This document shows, in pieces, positions 18,326-27,451 of a stretch of DNA of 64,000 nucleotides; position 1 is the stretch's first letter, and every line of letters begins with the position of its first letter. The notes under the pieces are model-generated. The model did not search any database. It was not told the DNA's origin and saw only the letters and a program-made list of their open reading frames with translations. The stretch comes from Nocardioides yefusunii (lineage in GTDB: Bacteria; Actinomycetota; Actinomycetes; Propionibacteriales; Nocardioidaceae): assembly GCF_004014875.1 (NCBI RefSeq), contig NZ_CP034929.1, positions 1,426,001 through 1,490,000 on the forward strand, in the 5' to 3' direction. The position numbers were made by a program, and so were the translations under genes.

Positions 18326-18385
18326 GTTACTCAGAAGTCTCTTATTTTGAAACAAACTGGAAACATGCCGTCAGTTTCAGGAAAC
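18326..18385 (+). promoter_or_regulatory. GlnR-box-like array upstream of glutamine synthetase III
   Basis: GTTAC (18326), GTCTC (18337), GAAAC (18349), GAAAC (18360), GTCAG (18370) and GAAAC (18381) stand at 10-12 base intervals. This resembles the actinobacterial GlnR/MtrA pattern gTnAC-n6-GaAAC. The array ends about 50 bases before the ATG at 18437. Confidence 0.5.
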
Positions 18386-18436
18386 AGGGCGGGCCTATGG
18401 TTGCTCCATCGACACTCGACGATTGTGAGTTGGAAC

Positions 18437-20611
18437 ATGACTGCCAATGAAGTCCGTAGCCAGGCCATCACTGAGGTGCTGAACCGCTCCGGTGCTGAGT
18501 CCACTGAGATCACCCCCCTCAGCGAGATCTGGGCCACCGACGTCTTCGACCTCGCCAAGATGGAGGAGGCACTCTCCAAGAACGCCTTCAAGGCGGTCAA
18601 GAAGACCGTCCGCACGGGCGAGCCGCTCGACAAGGCCACCGCTGACATCGTCGCCGCGGCGATGAAGGACTGGGCGATGGGCAAGGGTGCGCACTTCTTC
18701 TCGCACGTCTTCTACCCGCTGACCAACATCACCGCCGAGAAGCACGACGGTTTCATCGTCACCAACTCCGACGGCAAGGCGATCACCGAGTTCACCGGTT
18801 CGCTCCTGATCAAGGGTGAGCCCGACGGCTCCTCGTTCCCCAACGGTTCGCTCCGCATGACCAACGCGGCTCGCGGTTACACCGCCTGGGACCCGACCTC
18901 CCCGGCCTACATCAAGCACACCCCCAACGGTGCGACCCTGATGATCCCGTCGGTCTTCATGTCCTGGACCGGTGAGTCCCTCGACAAGAAGATCCCGCTG
19001 CTGCGCTCGAACGCCGCGATGGACGCCGCCGCTCGCCGCGTGCTGGCCCTGATGGGTGAGAAGGAGATCGCTCCCCTCAACTCCACCGTCGGTCCCGAGC
19101 AGGAGTACTTCCTGGTCGACAAGCACTTCGCGACCCAGCGTCCCGACCTGCTCCTCGCCGGTCGCACCCTCTTCGGTGCCGCTCCGGCCAAGGGCCAGGA
19201 GTTCGACGACCACTACTTCGGTGCCATCCCCGAGCGCGTGCAGGTCTTCATGCAGGCCGCCGAGGAGAAGCTCTACCGTCTCGGCATCCCCGCCAAGACC
19301 CACCACAACGAGGTGGCCCCCGGCCAGTTCGAGATCGCCCCGTACCACGAGGCCGCCAACGTCGCTGCTGACCACCAGCAGATCGTGATGACCACGCTCA
19401 AGGCCACCGCCGAGGAGCACGGCTTCGTCTGCCTGCTGCACGAGAAGCCGTTCGCCGGCCTCAACGGTTCGGGCAAGCACGTCAACTGGTCGGTCGGCAA
19501 CGAGACCCAGGGCAACCTGCTCGACCCGGGCACCTCGCCCGAGCAGAACCTCAACTTCCTGATCTTCTGCGCCGCCGTCATCCGCGGTGTCCACCGGTTC
19601 GGTCCGCTGCTGCGCGCCGTCATCGCGACCGCGTCCAACGACCACCGTCTCGGTGCCAACGAGGCCCCGCCGGCCATCCTGTCGGTCTACCTCGGTGACC
19701 AGCTCGAGGGTGTCTTCAACGACATCAAGGACGGCAAGGTCTCCGTCTCCACCGACGGTGGCGAGATGGACCTCGGCCTGTCGCAGATCCTCAACTTCAA
19801 GCGTGACCCGGGCGACCGTAACCGCACCTCGCCGTTCGCCTTCACCGGCAACCGCTTCGAGTTCCGTGCCGTCGGCTCCTCGCAGTCGATCTCGGGCCCG
19901 ATCATCGCGATGAACACGATCCTCGCCGACTCCCTCAACTGGGTCGCCGAGACCCTCGAGGCCCGCCTGAACGAGGGTCTGGCCCAGCCGGCCGCCGTCG
20001 CCGCGGTCGTCAAGGAGATCATGGAGCTGCACGGCTCCGCCGTCTTCGGTGGCGACGGATACTCCGAGGAGTGGCACAAGGCTGCTGTCGAGGAGCGCGG
20101 TCTCCGCAACCTCCCGACCTCCGCCGACGCCCTCCCGGTCTTCACCGAGCCCGCCGTCGTCGAGCTGTTCGAGTCCACCGGCGTCCTCTCGGCCGTCGAG
20201 CTCAACTCCCGCTACGAGGTCTACGCCGAGCAGTACATCAACTCGGTCAACGTCGAGGCCAAGCTCGTCATCGACATGGCGAAGACGGTCATCTACCCGG
20301 CCGCCCTTCGCTACGCCGCTGACCTTGCCAACACCTACACGGTCGCCGCCGACCTGGGTGCCTCCTTCGACACCACCACCGTCAAGGAGATCGCCGACAA
20401 CGCCAACGCGCTGCTGGCTGCTGCCAACAAGCTGGCCGAGGCCCTCGAGGTCCACGACTTCGCTGACGTCCAGGCCCACATGCAGCACTCCGCCACCGTG
20501 ATCCGCAGCCTGATGGACGAGGCCCGCCTCGCCGCCGACACGTTGGAGACCATCGTGGACGACGCCGCGTGGCCGCTCCCGAAGTACAGCGAGATGCTCT
20601 TCATCAAGTGA
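18437..20611 (+). CDS. glnN: Glutamine synthetase, type III
   Basis: A 724-residue GSIII that makes glutamine from glutamate, ammonia and ATP. It belongs to the large dodecameric type, not the ~470-residue GSI. Family marks: GKGAHFFSHVFYPLTNITAE near the N-terminus, STVGPEQEYFLVDKHF (metal-binding Glu), KTHHNEVAPGQFEIAPYHEA, FAGLNGSGKHVNWS and PFAFTGNRFEFRAVGSSQSI. ATG 18437 gives the expected opening (NEVRSQAITEVL); the in-frame ATG at 18347 lies within the operator-like region. Codon use is strongly biased, suggesting high expression. A perfect palindromic terminator follows. Confidence 0.95.
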   Translation: MTANEVRSQAITEVLNRSGAESTEITPLSEIWATDVFDLAKMEEALSKNAFKAVKKTVRTGEPLDKATADIVAAAMKDWAMGKGAHFFSHVFYPLTNITAEKHDGFIVTNSDGKAITEFTGSLLIKGEPDGSSFPNGSLRMTNAARGYTAWDPTSPAYIKHTPNGATLMIPSVFMSWTGESLDKKIPLLRSNAAMDAAARRVLALMGEKEIAPLNSTVGPEQEYFLVDKHFATQRPDLLLAGRTLFGAAPAKGQEFDDHYFGAIPERVQVFMQAAEEKLYRLGIPAKTHHNEVAPGQFEIAPYHEAANVAADHQQIVMTTLKATAEEHGFVCLLHEKPFAGLNGSGKHVNWSVGNETQGNLLDPGTSPEQNLNFLIFCAAVIRGVHRFGPLLRAVIATASNDHRLGANEAPPAILSVYLGDQLEGVFNDIKDGKVSVSTDGGEMDLGLSQILNFKRDPGDRNRTSPFAFTGNRFEFRAVGSSQSISGPIIAMNTILADSLNWVAETLEARLNEGLAQPAAVAAVVKEIMELHGSAVFGGDGYSEEWHKAAVEERGLRNLPTSADALPVFTEPAVVELFESTGVLSAVELNSRYEVYAEQYINSVNVEAKLVIDMAKTVIYPAALRYAADLANTYTVAADLGASFDTTTVKEIADNANALLAAANKLAEALEVHDFADVQAHMQHSATVIRSLMDEARLAADTLETIVDDAAWPLPKYSEMLFIK

Positions 20612-20624
20612 TCTGAGCTCTCAC

Positions 20625-20668
20625 ACGACGAAGCCCCGTCGGCCAGCTGGCCGACGGGGCTTCGTCGT
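20625..20668 (+). terminator. Palindromic terminator after glnN
   Basis: A 44-bp perfect palindrome (arms 20625-20646 and 20647-20668) 13 bases after the stop. Confidence 0.85.
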
Positions 20669-20761
20669 CCACTGACGTACACGCCGAGACCCAGGTGTGG
20701 GCGATGTCTCTGTGGGTGGAAAAGTCCGATGGCCACCGTGAACCCCACCTATCTTGGCCCC

Positions 20762-21163
20762 ATGAGCAATCCCTACGCCCAGTCCGCCGGGCCGAACAAC
20801 ATCGGTCCGTTCGTCTTCCAGGTCATGGGTCAGGAGCAGGGCCCTCTCGACGCTGCCCAGCTGGGCGCCCTGGCCCGCAGCGGTCAGATCAAGGCCGACA
20901 CCCCGGTCCGTTCCGTCACCGGGTCCCAGTACTTCCCCGCACAGCAGGTCCCCGGGGTCTTCTCCGACAAGCAGTGGCTGGTCACGCTCCTGCTGTCCGT
21001 CTTCCTCGGCAGCCTCGGCGTCGACCGCTTCTACCTGGGGCAGATCGGTCTGGGCATCCTCAAGCTGGTCACCCTCGGCGGCTGTGGTGTCTGGTCCCTG
21101 ATCGACATCATCCTGATCGCGCTGCGCAAGCTCGACGACTCCCAGGGACGCCCGCTCGCCTGA
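20762..21163 (+). CDS. GYF_2 and TM2 domain membrane protein
   Basis: A 133-residue protein. Residues ~15-70 ([34 protein letters not shown]) form a GYF_2 protein-interaction domain. Residues ~75-120 ([40 protein letters not shown]) form the TM2 domain, two membrane helices joined by the conserved GVDRFYLG turn. The role is unknown; TM2 proteins often have a soluble domain in the cytoplasm. ATG 20762 is chosen over the in-frame ATG at 20729 because TATCTT lies six bases before it, a leaderless-type promoter. Confidence 0.85.
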   Translation: MSNPYAQSAGPNNIGPFVFQVMGQEQGPLDAAQLGALARSGQIKADTPVRSVTGSQYFPAQQVPGVFSDKQWLVTLLLSVFLGSLGVDRFYLGQIGLGILKLVTLGGCGVWSLIDIILIALRKLDDSQGRPLA

Positions 21164-21184
21164 CTGGATCCCGGGGAAGCCTCC

Positions 21185-21219
21185 TCTGGGTGCTGGGTGC
21201 TGGGTGCTGGGTGCTGGGT
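21185..21219. repeat. Five tandem copies of a 7-bp unit
   Basis: CTGGGTG repeated five times without interruption, in the 59-bp gap between the TM2 gene and the convergent PPOX gene. Confidence 0.95.
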
Positions 21220-21222
21220 GGA

Positions 21223-21687
21223 CTACAGGTCCACGACCTCGTGCTCGCCGCCCGTGGCCTCCCTGGTCACTGCGGCTCTGGCCAGCCCGAGGACCCGTGC
21301 GACGGGACCGCCTCCGTCCCAGTACTCGCCCTCGTCGGCGGTGACCTCGAGGATGACGTTGGACGGGTCATCGGCGTCCCCGGCGTAGGCCTCGTTGAGG
21401 CGGTTCCACAGCTCCTGCTTCGCGGTGGTGTCGCGTGACACCGCGCCGGTTCCTGAGAGGGACACGTACGTCCCGCCGGAGTTGAACGACAGGTTCACTT
21501 GCTGGCCCTCGCTCTGTACGACGACGTCGTTGTCGTCCTGGGCGATGAACCGGAGCGTCCAGCCGTCGAGTTCCTGGACCGTCATCGGTCGGCTGACCAG
21601 ACGTCCGTCCTCGGCGAGTGAGGTCAGCATGACGAACCGCTGACCGTTCAGGTGGTCACGCAGTGTCTCGGTGGGCTCGTCGCTCAT
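21223..21687 (-). CDS. Pyridoxamine 5'-phosphate oxidase-like protein (general stress protein 26 type)
   Basis: A 154-residue split-barrel flavin-binding protein. The motif FVMLTSLAEDGRLVSRPMTV (about residues 18-37), then FIAQDDNDVV and VNLSFNSGGTYVSLSGTGAV, are typical of the general stress FMN/PNPOx family, which binds FMN or F420-like cofactors without pyridoxamine oxidase activity in most tested cases. It probably acts as a stress-related reductase or cofactor-binding protein in the cytoplasm. ATG 21687; single gene, downstream of glsA in the same direction with a 76-bp gap. Confidence 0.85.
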   Translation of the reverse strand: MSDEPTETLRDHLNGQRFVMLTSLAEDGRLVSRPMTVQELDGWTLRFIAQDDNDVVVQSEGQQVNLSFNSGGTYVSLSGTGAVSRDTTAKQELWNRLNEAYAGDADDPSNVILEVTADEGEYWDGGGPVARVLGLARAAVTREATGGEHEVVDL

Positions 21688-21763
21688 GCAGTGCTCCTCG
21701 GTCTGAGTGGGTCGTCCCCAGCAGCATCCGTCACGGGGACGGCCTGGGTCGACAGGTGCGGGG

Positions 21764-23098
21764 TCACGTTTGGTTCACGACTGTTGCGCTGTCCCCTGTT
21801 GCGCTGTCCGCTGTGGCGTCGCCCGTGGCCGACACAACGTCGTGGAACAGCCGTGGCGTGTACCCGCCCACGGCGTCCTCTCCGCGCACGATCTCGCCGC
21901 TGCCGGTGTGGGCGGTGCCCAGGACCTCGTCGGGATCGACGAGTCGCACCTCGTGTCCGTCCAGGTGCAATCGGCGCAGCGACTCCAGCATCACGCGTCG
22001 AGCGATGTCCTTGACCCGGTGGACCCGGCTGAGGTCGACCACGACCGGTCCTGTTCCGGGGGCCTCGGACTCGAAGGAACGCATGACGCGCTCCACCTCG
22101 ACGAAGCGCAGGTCGCCGGTCACCTCGTGCACCGGGACACCGTTGACGACGTGTCTGCGATTCACCAGGCGCGGGACGTCGATCGCGTCCATCAGGTGCA
22201 GTCCCATGTGCTGGTTCATGCGCTCGAAGATCCGGATTCCGCGGACGCTGTTGCCGTGGGCGTCGAGGCGTGGGCTGAACGCCGCGATGCCGCCCTGGCC
22301 GGGGAGGACGCCGAGAAGCCCGCCGGAGACGCCGCTCTTGGCGGGAATGCCGACCCGGGTGAGCCATTCGCCGGACGAGTCGTACATGCCACAGGTGGCC
22401 ATGACGCTGAGTACATGCCGGTTCACGCCCGGGTCGATGACCTGGGTCCCGTCCGGTGCGCGTCCGCCGGCGGAGAGCGCGGCGGCCATCCGGGCGAGGT
22501 CGCGCACGGTGACGTTGACCGAGCACTGCCGGGTGTAGCCATGGACCACGTCGACCGGGTCACCTTCCAACTTGCCCAGCGACTTCAGCATGTAGGCGAT
22601 CGCGGTGTTGCGGTGTGCCTCGGACAGTTCGGAGGCGTGCACCTTCTCATCGACCTCGAGCCGGCGACCGGCCAGGCGTGAGTAGAAGGAGAGGAGACGT
22701 TCGTCCCGCGCCTCCCGGTCGGCTCCGGTGAGGAGCCCGTGGACGGCGATCGCGCCGGCGTTGATCATCGGGTTCATCGGACGGCCGGTCTCGGGGTCGA
22801 GGGAGATCTCGTTGAACGCGTCACCGGAGGGCTCGACGTCGACGTGCTCCAGGACGTGTGCGAGGCCGTGGTCGATGATGGCGAGGGCGTAGGTGAACGG
22901 CTTCGAGATGGACTGGATGGAGAATTCCGTCTCGACGTCGCCGGCGCAGTAGACCCGCCCGTCGGGGGTGGCGAACGCGACGGCGAGACGGTCCGGATCG
23001 GCCTGGGCGAACTCCGGGATGTACTGGGCGGTCTCGCCGGAGTCCTCCCGGTTCGCGGCGACGAGCTGCTCGAGGTACTCGGTGATGGGAATCTCCAT
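21764..23098 (-). CDS. glsA: Glutaminase A with C-terminal STAS domain
   Basis: A 444-residue serine-dependent beta-lactamase-fold glutaminase, releasing ammonia from glutamine. The catalytic SISK is in FSIQSISKPFTYALA (about residues 60-74); NPMINAGAI, SEAHRNTAIAYML, YTRQCSV and GIPAKSGVSGG are family motifs. From about residue 325 a STAS-like segment (GPVVVDLSRVHRVKDIARRV) is appended, an arrangement known in actinobacterial and some vertebrate-like glutaminases and thought to regulate the enzyme. The last ~25 residues are a low-complexity Ser/Ala/Thr/Asp tail. ATG 23098 gives MEIPITEYLEQ; GTG 23104 is an alternative. Confidence 0.9.
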   Translation of the reverse strand: MEIPITEYLEQLVAANREDSGETAQYIPEFAQADPDRLAVAFATPDGRVYCAGDVETEFSIQSISKPFTYALAIIDHGLAHVLEHVDVEPSGDAFNEISLDPETGRPMNPMINAGAIAVHGLLTGADREARDERLLSFYSRLAGRRLEVDEKVHASELSEAHRNTAIAYMLKSLGKLEGDPVDVVHGYTRQCSVNVTVRDLARMAAALSAGGRAPDGTQVIDPGVNRHVLSVMATCGMYDSSGEWLTRVGIPAKSGVSGGLLGVLPGQGGIAAFSPRLDAHGNSVRGIRIFERMNQHMGLHLMDAIDVPRLVNRRHVVNGVPVHEVTGDLRFVEVERVMRSFESEAPGTGPVVVDLSRVHRVKDIARRVMLESLRRLHLDGHEVRLVDPDEVLGTAHTGSGEIVRGEDAVGGYTPRLFHDVVSATGDATADSATGDSATVVNQT

Positions 23099-23243
23099 GG
23101 TCACTGACGGTGGCACCTGAGGGCGCGGGAGGGAAGGGGGAGACGGGATCCGCGACGGATGCCACCCTTCTCGGGCTGCCCTTCGGCTCGGGTCAGACGT
23201 TCCTCGGCGTCGTCATCGGGGAGCAGCCGGGTAGACTCGCGCA

Positions 23244-23612
23244 GTGATTGAAACCGCCTCCTGGGGCCGTCGTGCGGGTGCTCTCGTCATCGACTGGCTC
23301 GCGTCCAACCTGGTTCTGATGCTCTTCCTGGGATCGGACGCCTGGGGTGGTTTCGGCGCCATGGGCGTCTTCGTCCTGGAGTCCGCGATCCTGATGGCCC
23401 TCGCCGGAGGTTCGTTCGGTCAGCTCGTCACGGGTCTGCGTGTCGTCCGCTGGGACGGTGTCGCGAAGCCGGTTGACCTGCTGCGTGCACTGGCGCGACA
23501 GGTCCTGATCATCCTGGTGATCCCGCCACTCATCTTCCGCCCGGACGGCCGTGGACTCCACGACCTGGCGATGAAGACCGCGACGGTGAAGATGGCTGAC
23601 CTGCGTCGCTGA
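23244..23612 (+). CDS. RDD-family membrane protein
   Basis: A 122-residue protein with three hydrophobic segments (about residues 12-30, 38-58, 85-100) and the RDD signature: WGRRAGALVIDWL at the N-terminus and RPDGRGLHDLAMKTATV at the C-terminus. Function is not settled; some RDD proteins have been linked to ion transport. GTG 23244 has TAGACT six bases upstream, again a leaderless-type promoter. In many actinobacteria it lies beside a GS gene, as here within 3 kb. Followed by its own hairpin. Confidence 0.88.
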   Translation: MIETASWGRRAGALVIDWLASNLVLMLFLGSDAWGGFGAMGVFVLESAILMALAGGSFGQLVTGLRVVRWDGVAKPVDLLRALARQVLIILVIPPLIFRPDGRGLHDLAMKTATVKMADLRR

Positions 23613-23630
23613 CCCCCTGACACCTTCGCG

Positions 23631-23662
23631 ACAGCGTGGTTCCCGGCCGGGGACCACGCTGT
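23631..23662 (+). terminator. Hairpin after the RDD gene
   Basis: ACAGCGTGG...CCC (23631-23644, one bulged T) pairs with 23650-23662, loop GGCCG, followed by TGTCGTTCTC. Confidence 0.7.
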
Positions 23663-23847
23663 TGTCGTTCTCGGGTGTCGTCACCGGACAAGGCTGCTCA
23701 TCGAAGTTGGGGGATCTGCCGGGCACCTTCGCCGCGCGACCCCGTGGTGACGACGATCACTTGTAACGTCTGGCGCACCTGCAGCCCGTGCCACGTCGGA
23801 CCGGCTGCAGGAAGCCCTGCACGCCGAGCCCGACGGAAGGTCCACCG

Positions 23848-24717
23848 ATGCGTCGCCACCCCACCAGTACAGCCGCCGGAGCATTGTTCGCCCTCGCCCT
23901 CGTTCTCACCTTGGCGGGCTGTGGCGGTGGGGCCGAGGCCGAAGAAGGCGGGGGCAACACACCCAGCGCGGCGACTCCGTCGACGTCCGGGACGAAGGCC
24001 GGCGTGGGCAAGACCCCGACGAAGGGTGGCACGAGCGACGAGCCGGCCGCGTCCGTGCCGATCGCCAAGGACTCGGCGGTCCCTCCGGTGGCACCGGGTG
24101 AAGAAATGACCCAGCAGGATCTCAAGGCGATGCTCCTGGCCACGCTGGCGGCCGACGGCACTGCCCGGATCAAGGGCGTCGAGACCACGCCGGGGAGTGT
24201 CAGCCGCAGCGAAGGGGTGTACTCGCGTAGCGACGGCAAGGTGGCCCTGGACGTGCGCAGCACCGTCGAGGGCACGGAGGAACTCGCGGCGCTGGAGGTC
24301 CACCTGGTGCTGGTGGGCGACCACCTCTACCAGCGTTCGGCGATGAGCGGCGACCAGTACACGCGCACGACCGTGGGCGACGGCGGCGCCGCAGTCAACC
24401 TCGCCCACCTCGATCCAGTCGCTGCGCTCGAGACCTACGCCGACGCGATCACCCAGGTCGTCCACGTCGGCAAGGAGAAGAAGGACGGGAAGAAACTGAC
24501 ACGGTACGACGTCACGGTCCAGCCCGAGGCGGTCGCGGACGGTGTGGCCGACCCCTTCACCTACGTCGTCTACTTCAACGCTTCTGGTCAGATCGCGCGG
24601 GTGGAGATCGAGATGGGTCCCGAGGTGTCGACCGTCACCACGTACTCGGAGTGGGGGAAGAAGCACACCGTCTCCGCACCCCCGGCCGACAAGGTGCTGG
24701 AGCTGCCCGGTGCCTGA
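23848..24717 (+). CDS. Secreted lipoprotein, LppX/LprG-like
   Basis: A 289-residue protein. The signal peptide runs to a lipobox LTLAGC at about residues 22-27 after two Arg, so it should be lipid-anchored outside the membrane. A Gly/Thr/Ser/Pro-rich linker (residues 28-75) is followed by a beta-rich domain (KAMLLATLAADGTARIKGVE; LVLVGDHLYQRSAMSGDQYT; RYDVTVQPEAVADG; FTYVVYFNASGQIARVEIEM) with the pattern of LppX/LprG lipoproteins that carry lipids across the envelope. The substrate is unknown. ATG 23848 is used because the lipobox is then at a normal distance. Confidence 0.8.
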   Translation: MRRHPTSTAAGALFALALVLTLAGCGGGAEAEEGGGNTPSAATPSTSGTKAGVGKTPTKGGTSDEPAASVPIAKDSAVPPVAPGEEMTQQDLKAMLLATLAADGTARIKGVETTPGSVSRSEGVYSRSDGKVALDVRSTVEGTEELAALEVHLVLVGDHLYQRSAMSGDQYTRTTVGDGGAAVNLAHLDPVAALETYADAITQVVHVGKEKKDGKKLTRYDVTVQPEAVADGVADPFTYVVYFNASGQIARVEIEMGPEVSTVTTYSEWGKKHTVSAPPADKVLELPGA

Positions 24718-24744
24718 CAGGGGGCCGACGCAGGGCTGAGAAAG

Positions 24745-24782
24745 GACGAGGCCCCGGACCAGTGATGGTCCGGGGCCTCGTC
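24745..24782 (+). terminator. Terminator after the lipoprotein gene
   Basis: A 17-bp perfect stem (24745-24761 with 24766-24782), loop GTGA, between two convergent genes. Confidence 0.85.
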
Positions 24783-24820
24783 GCCGTGCGGGTGCGTGCC
24801 GAGCACGCTGGTGCTGTGCC

Positions 24821-25537
24821 TCAGCGTCCGCGCAGGTTGCCGCGCTGGCCCTTCATGCTGGTCGGCATCGGTCCCTTGGGGATCGGGAGCTGACCGCGCT
24901 GGGCGTCGAGGGCCTTGAGTCGGTTGATGACGTCGGTCATCTCGGCCGGCTTGATGTTGCGGCCCAGCTTGCGGACGTGCTTGATCAGGTCGGGGAGGTC
25001 GACCTCGCCGTTGTCGGCGTCCTTGCCGGAGACGACCTCGAAGATCGGGGTCTCGGACAGCACGCGGGAGTGCTTGCGGTGCTCGGTGGCCAGGAGCCCC
25101 TTGACCCGGTTGTGGCTGTTGCCCTCACCGACGAGGATGACGCCGGGCGGGCCGATGACGCGGTGCACGACGTCCTGCTGCTTGGTGAAGCCGACGGCGG
25201 GCTCGATCTTCCAGCCACGACGGAGCATGCCGAGGGTGGCTGCGGCGGCGCCGATCTGGCCGTCCATCTGCTTGTAGGCAGCCTTCTGGACGCGACGGCC
25301 GAAGATGATCATGCCGAACAGGAAGGCACCCAGCACCGCGCAGATGACCGCGGAGATCCAGGAGAACACTCCCATGCCACCGGGCACGACGGCGATCAGA
25401 CCGAAACCGATCACGGCGCCCAGAACGGCGGCACCGGCGATCCAGAGGCCGAGCGCGGGGTCGTGCTGCTTGGCCATCTTGTACGACTGCATGAGCTGCT
25501 GTCGTCGGTTGAGGTTCTGCGGGACGGGGGTCGACAT
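24821..25537 (-). CDS. DUF4191 membrane protein
   Basis: A 238-residue actinobacterial protein. Two membrane helices at about residues 28-50 and 55-77 (LGLWIAGAAVLGAVIGFGLI; ISAVICAVLGAFLFGMIIFG) are followed by a cytoplasmic domain with GWKIEPAVGFTKQQDVVHRV, GPPGVILVGEG and VRKLGRNIKPAEMTDVINRL. The soluble part resembles nuclease-related, NERD-like folds only loosely. Function unknown. It lies directly downstream of lipA (57-bp gap), as in many actinobacteria, so it may share that transcript. Confidence 0.88.
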   Translation of the reverse strand: MSTPVPQNLNRRQQLMQSYKMAKQHDPALGLWIAGAAVLGAVIGFGLIAVVPGGMGVFSWISAVICAVLGAFLFGMIIFGRRVQKAAYKQMDGQIGAAAATLGMLRRGWKIEPAVGFTKQQDVVHRVIGPPGVILVGEGNSHNRVKGLLATEHRKHSRVLSETPIFEVVSGKDADNGEVDLPDLIKHVRKLGRNIKPAEMTDVINRLKALDAQRGQLPIPKGPMPTSMKGQRGNLRGR

Positions 25538-25594
25538 CTCTTGCCTTTGCTGCTGGTGTCCGGCGGTGCCGGTACGACTCGGACGGAGGGAGGA

Positions 25595-26530
25595 TCAGAC
25601 CGCGGGGGTCCGGGCCTCCATGGCCTGACGGTACAGGCGTCCGGCGCGGTAGGACGAACGCACGAGCGGTCCGGACAGGACTCCGGTGAACCCGATCTCC
25701 TCAGCCTCTGCCTGGAGTTCGACGAACTCCTCGGGCTTCACCCAGCGCTCCACGGGGTGGTGGCGCTTGGAGGGGCGCAGGTACTGGGTGATCGTGATGA
25801 TCTCGCAGCCGGCGTCGTGCAGGTCCTGGAGTGCTTCGGAGACCTCTTCGCGGGTCTCGCCCATGCCCAGGATCAGGTTGGACTTGGTGACCAGGCCGAA
25901 CTCGCGGGCCTGGGTGATGACGTCGAGGGAACGCTCGTAGCGGAACGCGGGACGGATGCGCTTGAAGATGCGCGGCACGGTCTCGAGGTTGTGGGCCAGC
26001 ACCTCGGGACGCGACTCGAAGACCTCGGTGAGGAGTTCGGGCTTGCCGTTGAAGTCGGGGATCAGGTTCTCGACGCCGGTGCCGGGGTTGAGTTCCTTGA
26101 TCACGCGGACGGTCTCGGCGTAGAGCCAGGCGCCGCCGTCGGGGAGGTCGTCGCGGGCGACGCCGGTGATGGTGGCGTACTTGAGGCCCATCTTCTGGAC
26201 CGACTCCGCGACGCGGCGGGGCTCGTCACGGTCGAGCTCGCTGGGCTTGCCGGTGTCGATCTGGCAGAAGTCGCAACGACGGGTGCACTGCTCGCCGCCG
26301 ATGAGGAAGGTCGCTTCCTTGTCCTCCCAGCACTCGAAGATGTTGGGGCAGCCGGCTTCCTGGCAGACGGTGTGGAGTCCTTCGGACTTCACCAGGCTCT
26401 GCAGGGCGGTGTACTCAGGACCCATCTTGGCGCGGGTCTTGATCCATTCGGGCTTCTTCTCGATGGGGGTCTCCGCGTTGCGGATCTCGAGACGGAGAAG
26501 CTTGCGGCCTTCGGGCTGAGGAGCAGTCAC
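25595..26530 (-). CDS. lipA: Lipoyl synthase
   Basis: A 311-residue radical-SAM enzyme that inserts two sulfurs into octanoyl chains on lipoyl domains. The auxiliary cluster ligands are in [13 protein letters not shown] (about residues 56-68); the radical-SAM motif is CTRRCDFC (about 83-90). GMGETREEV and [20 protein letters not shown] are typical, and the RSSYRAG C-terminus carries the conserved Ser that ligates the auxiliary cluster. Together with LipB upstream it should modify the E2 encoded by sucB 3 kb away and GcvH elsewhere. Confidence 0.97.
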   Translation of the reverse strand: MTAPQPEGRKLLRLEIRNAETPIEKKPEWIKTRAKMGPEYTALQSLVKSEGLHTVCQEAGCPNIFECWEDKEATFLIGGEQCTRRCDFCQIDTGKPSELDRDEPRRVAESVQKMGLKYATITGVARDDLPDGGAWLYAETVRVIKELNPGTGVENLIPDFNGKPELLTEVFESRPEVLAHNLETVPRIFKRIRPAFRYERSLDVITQAREFGLVTKSNLILGMGETREEVSEALQDLHDAGCEIITITQYLRPSKRHHPVERWVKPEEFVELQAEAEEIGFTGVLSGPLVRSSYRAGRLYRQAMEARTPAV

Positions 26531-26630
26531 GAGGCGAGTCTACGTCGCAGGGGTGTGCACCCGTTCGGGGGCGTCGTCGGCTGTCTCGGGGAGCCGTCGA
26601 CACCCCCGTCCGGAGGGGGGGAGGTGGGGA

Positions 26631-27380
26631 TCAGGCGAGGGCGGAGTCGCCGGTGCCGCCGGGCGTGATCAGGGCGATGCGCGGAGCACGCGGGGGCTCC
26701 GGCCTGGCCTCGTAGTCGGGCGTCGCGTCGTAGTCGGTCCAGGCCAGGTAGGTGCGCAGGTGACGCTCCACGACTGGGGTCACCTCCTCGACGGTGACGT
26801 CACGTCCGAGCTCGAGGCTCAGCGAGGTGACGCCGGCGTCGGCGATGCCGCAGGCGACGAAGCGGTCGTACCAGCTCATCTCGACGTTGCAGTTGAGCGA
26901 GAAGCCATGCATGGTCACGCCGCGGGAGACGCGCAGGCCGATGGCGGCGATCTTGCGCTCAGGGCGGCCTCCGTCGGCGCGCAGCCAGACACCGCTGCGC
27001 CCCGGGACGCGGGCGGTCTCGACACCGAAGTCGGCACAGACCCGGATGAGGGCCTCCTCGACGCGGCGTACGTAGTCGACCACCTTGACGTGGTCGGGGA
27101 GGGCGAGGATCGGGTATCCGACCAGCTGGCCCGGGCCGTGGAACGTGATCTTGCCGCCTCGGTCGACGTCGATCACGTCGGCGCCACCGGGGTCGGCGGG
27201 GCGCTCGTGGGCGTCGGTCCGCTTGCCGGCGGTGTAGACGGGGGGGTGCTCGAGCAGCAGCACGGTGGCTGCTGAGGGGTCTTCCACGACGGTGGCGTGC
27301 ACGTCCTTCTGGAGGTCCCACGCCTCCATGTAGGGGACGGCGTCGGCACCGAAACCGGCGACCTTGAACTGCAGTGTCAT
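26631..27380 (-). CDS. lipB: Octanoyl transferase
   Basis: A 249-residue enzyme that moves octanoyl from acyl-carrier protein to lipoyl domains. Motifs: [56 protein letters not shown] and the catalytic Cys in [14 protein letters not shown] with the Lys of RKIAAIG. The N-terminus ([20 protein letters not shown]) is complete from ATG 27380. A 100-bp gap separates it from lipA downstream. Part of a lipoate block with lipA and sucB. Confidence 0.96.
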   Translation of the reverse strand: MTLQFKVAGFGADAVPYMEAWDLQKDVHATVVEDPSAATVLLLEHPPVYTAGKRTDAHERPADPGGADVIDVDRGGKITFHGPGQLVGYPILALPDHVKVVDYVRRVEEALIRVCADFGVETARVPGRSGVWLRADGGRPERKIAAIGLRVSRGVTMHGFSLNCNVEMSWYDRFVACGIADAGVTSLSLELGRDVTVEEVTPVVERHLRTYLAWTDYDATPDYEARPEPPRAPRIALITPGGTGDSALA

Positions 27381-27451
27381 GGGCCACAGGCTAGTGCTGG
27401 CCCTGTGGACAGTGACCGACCGAGGGCCTACCGACCGGTCACCATGTCTGC

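Noticed and set aside
18395..20488. A 697-codon minus-strand frame opposite glutamine synthetase III
   Set aside because: Typical antisense frame in strongly biased high-GC coding DNA; composition rich in Gly, Val, Asp and Glu and no recognisable domain.
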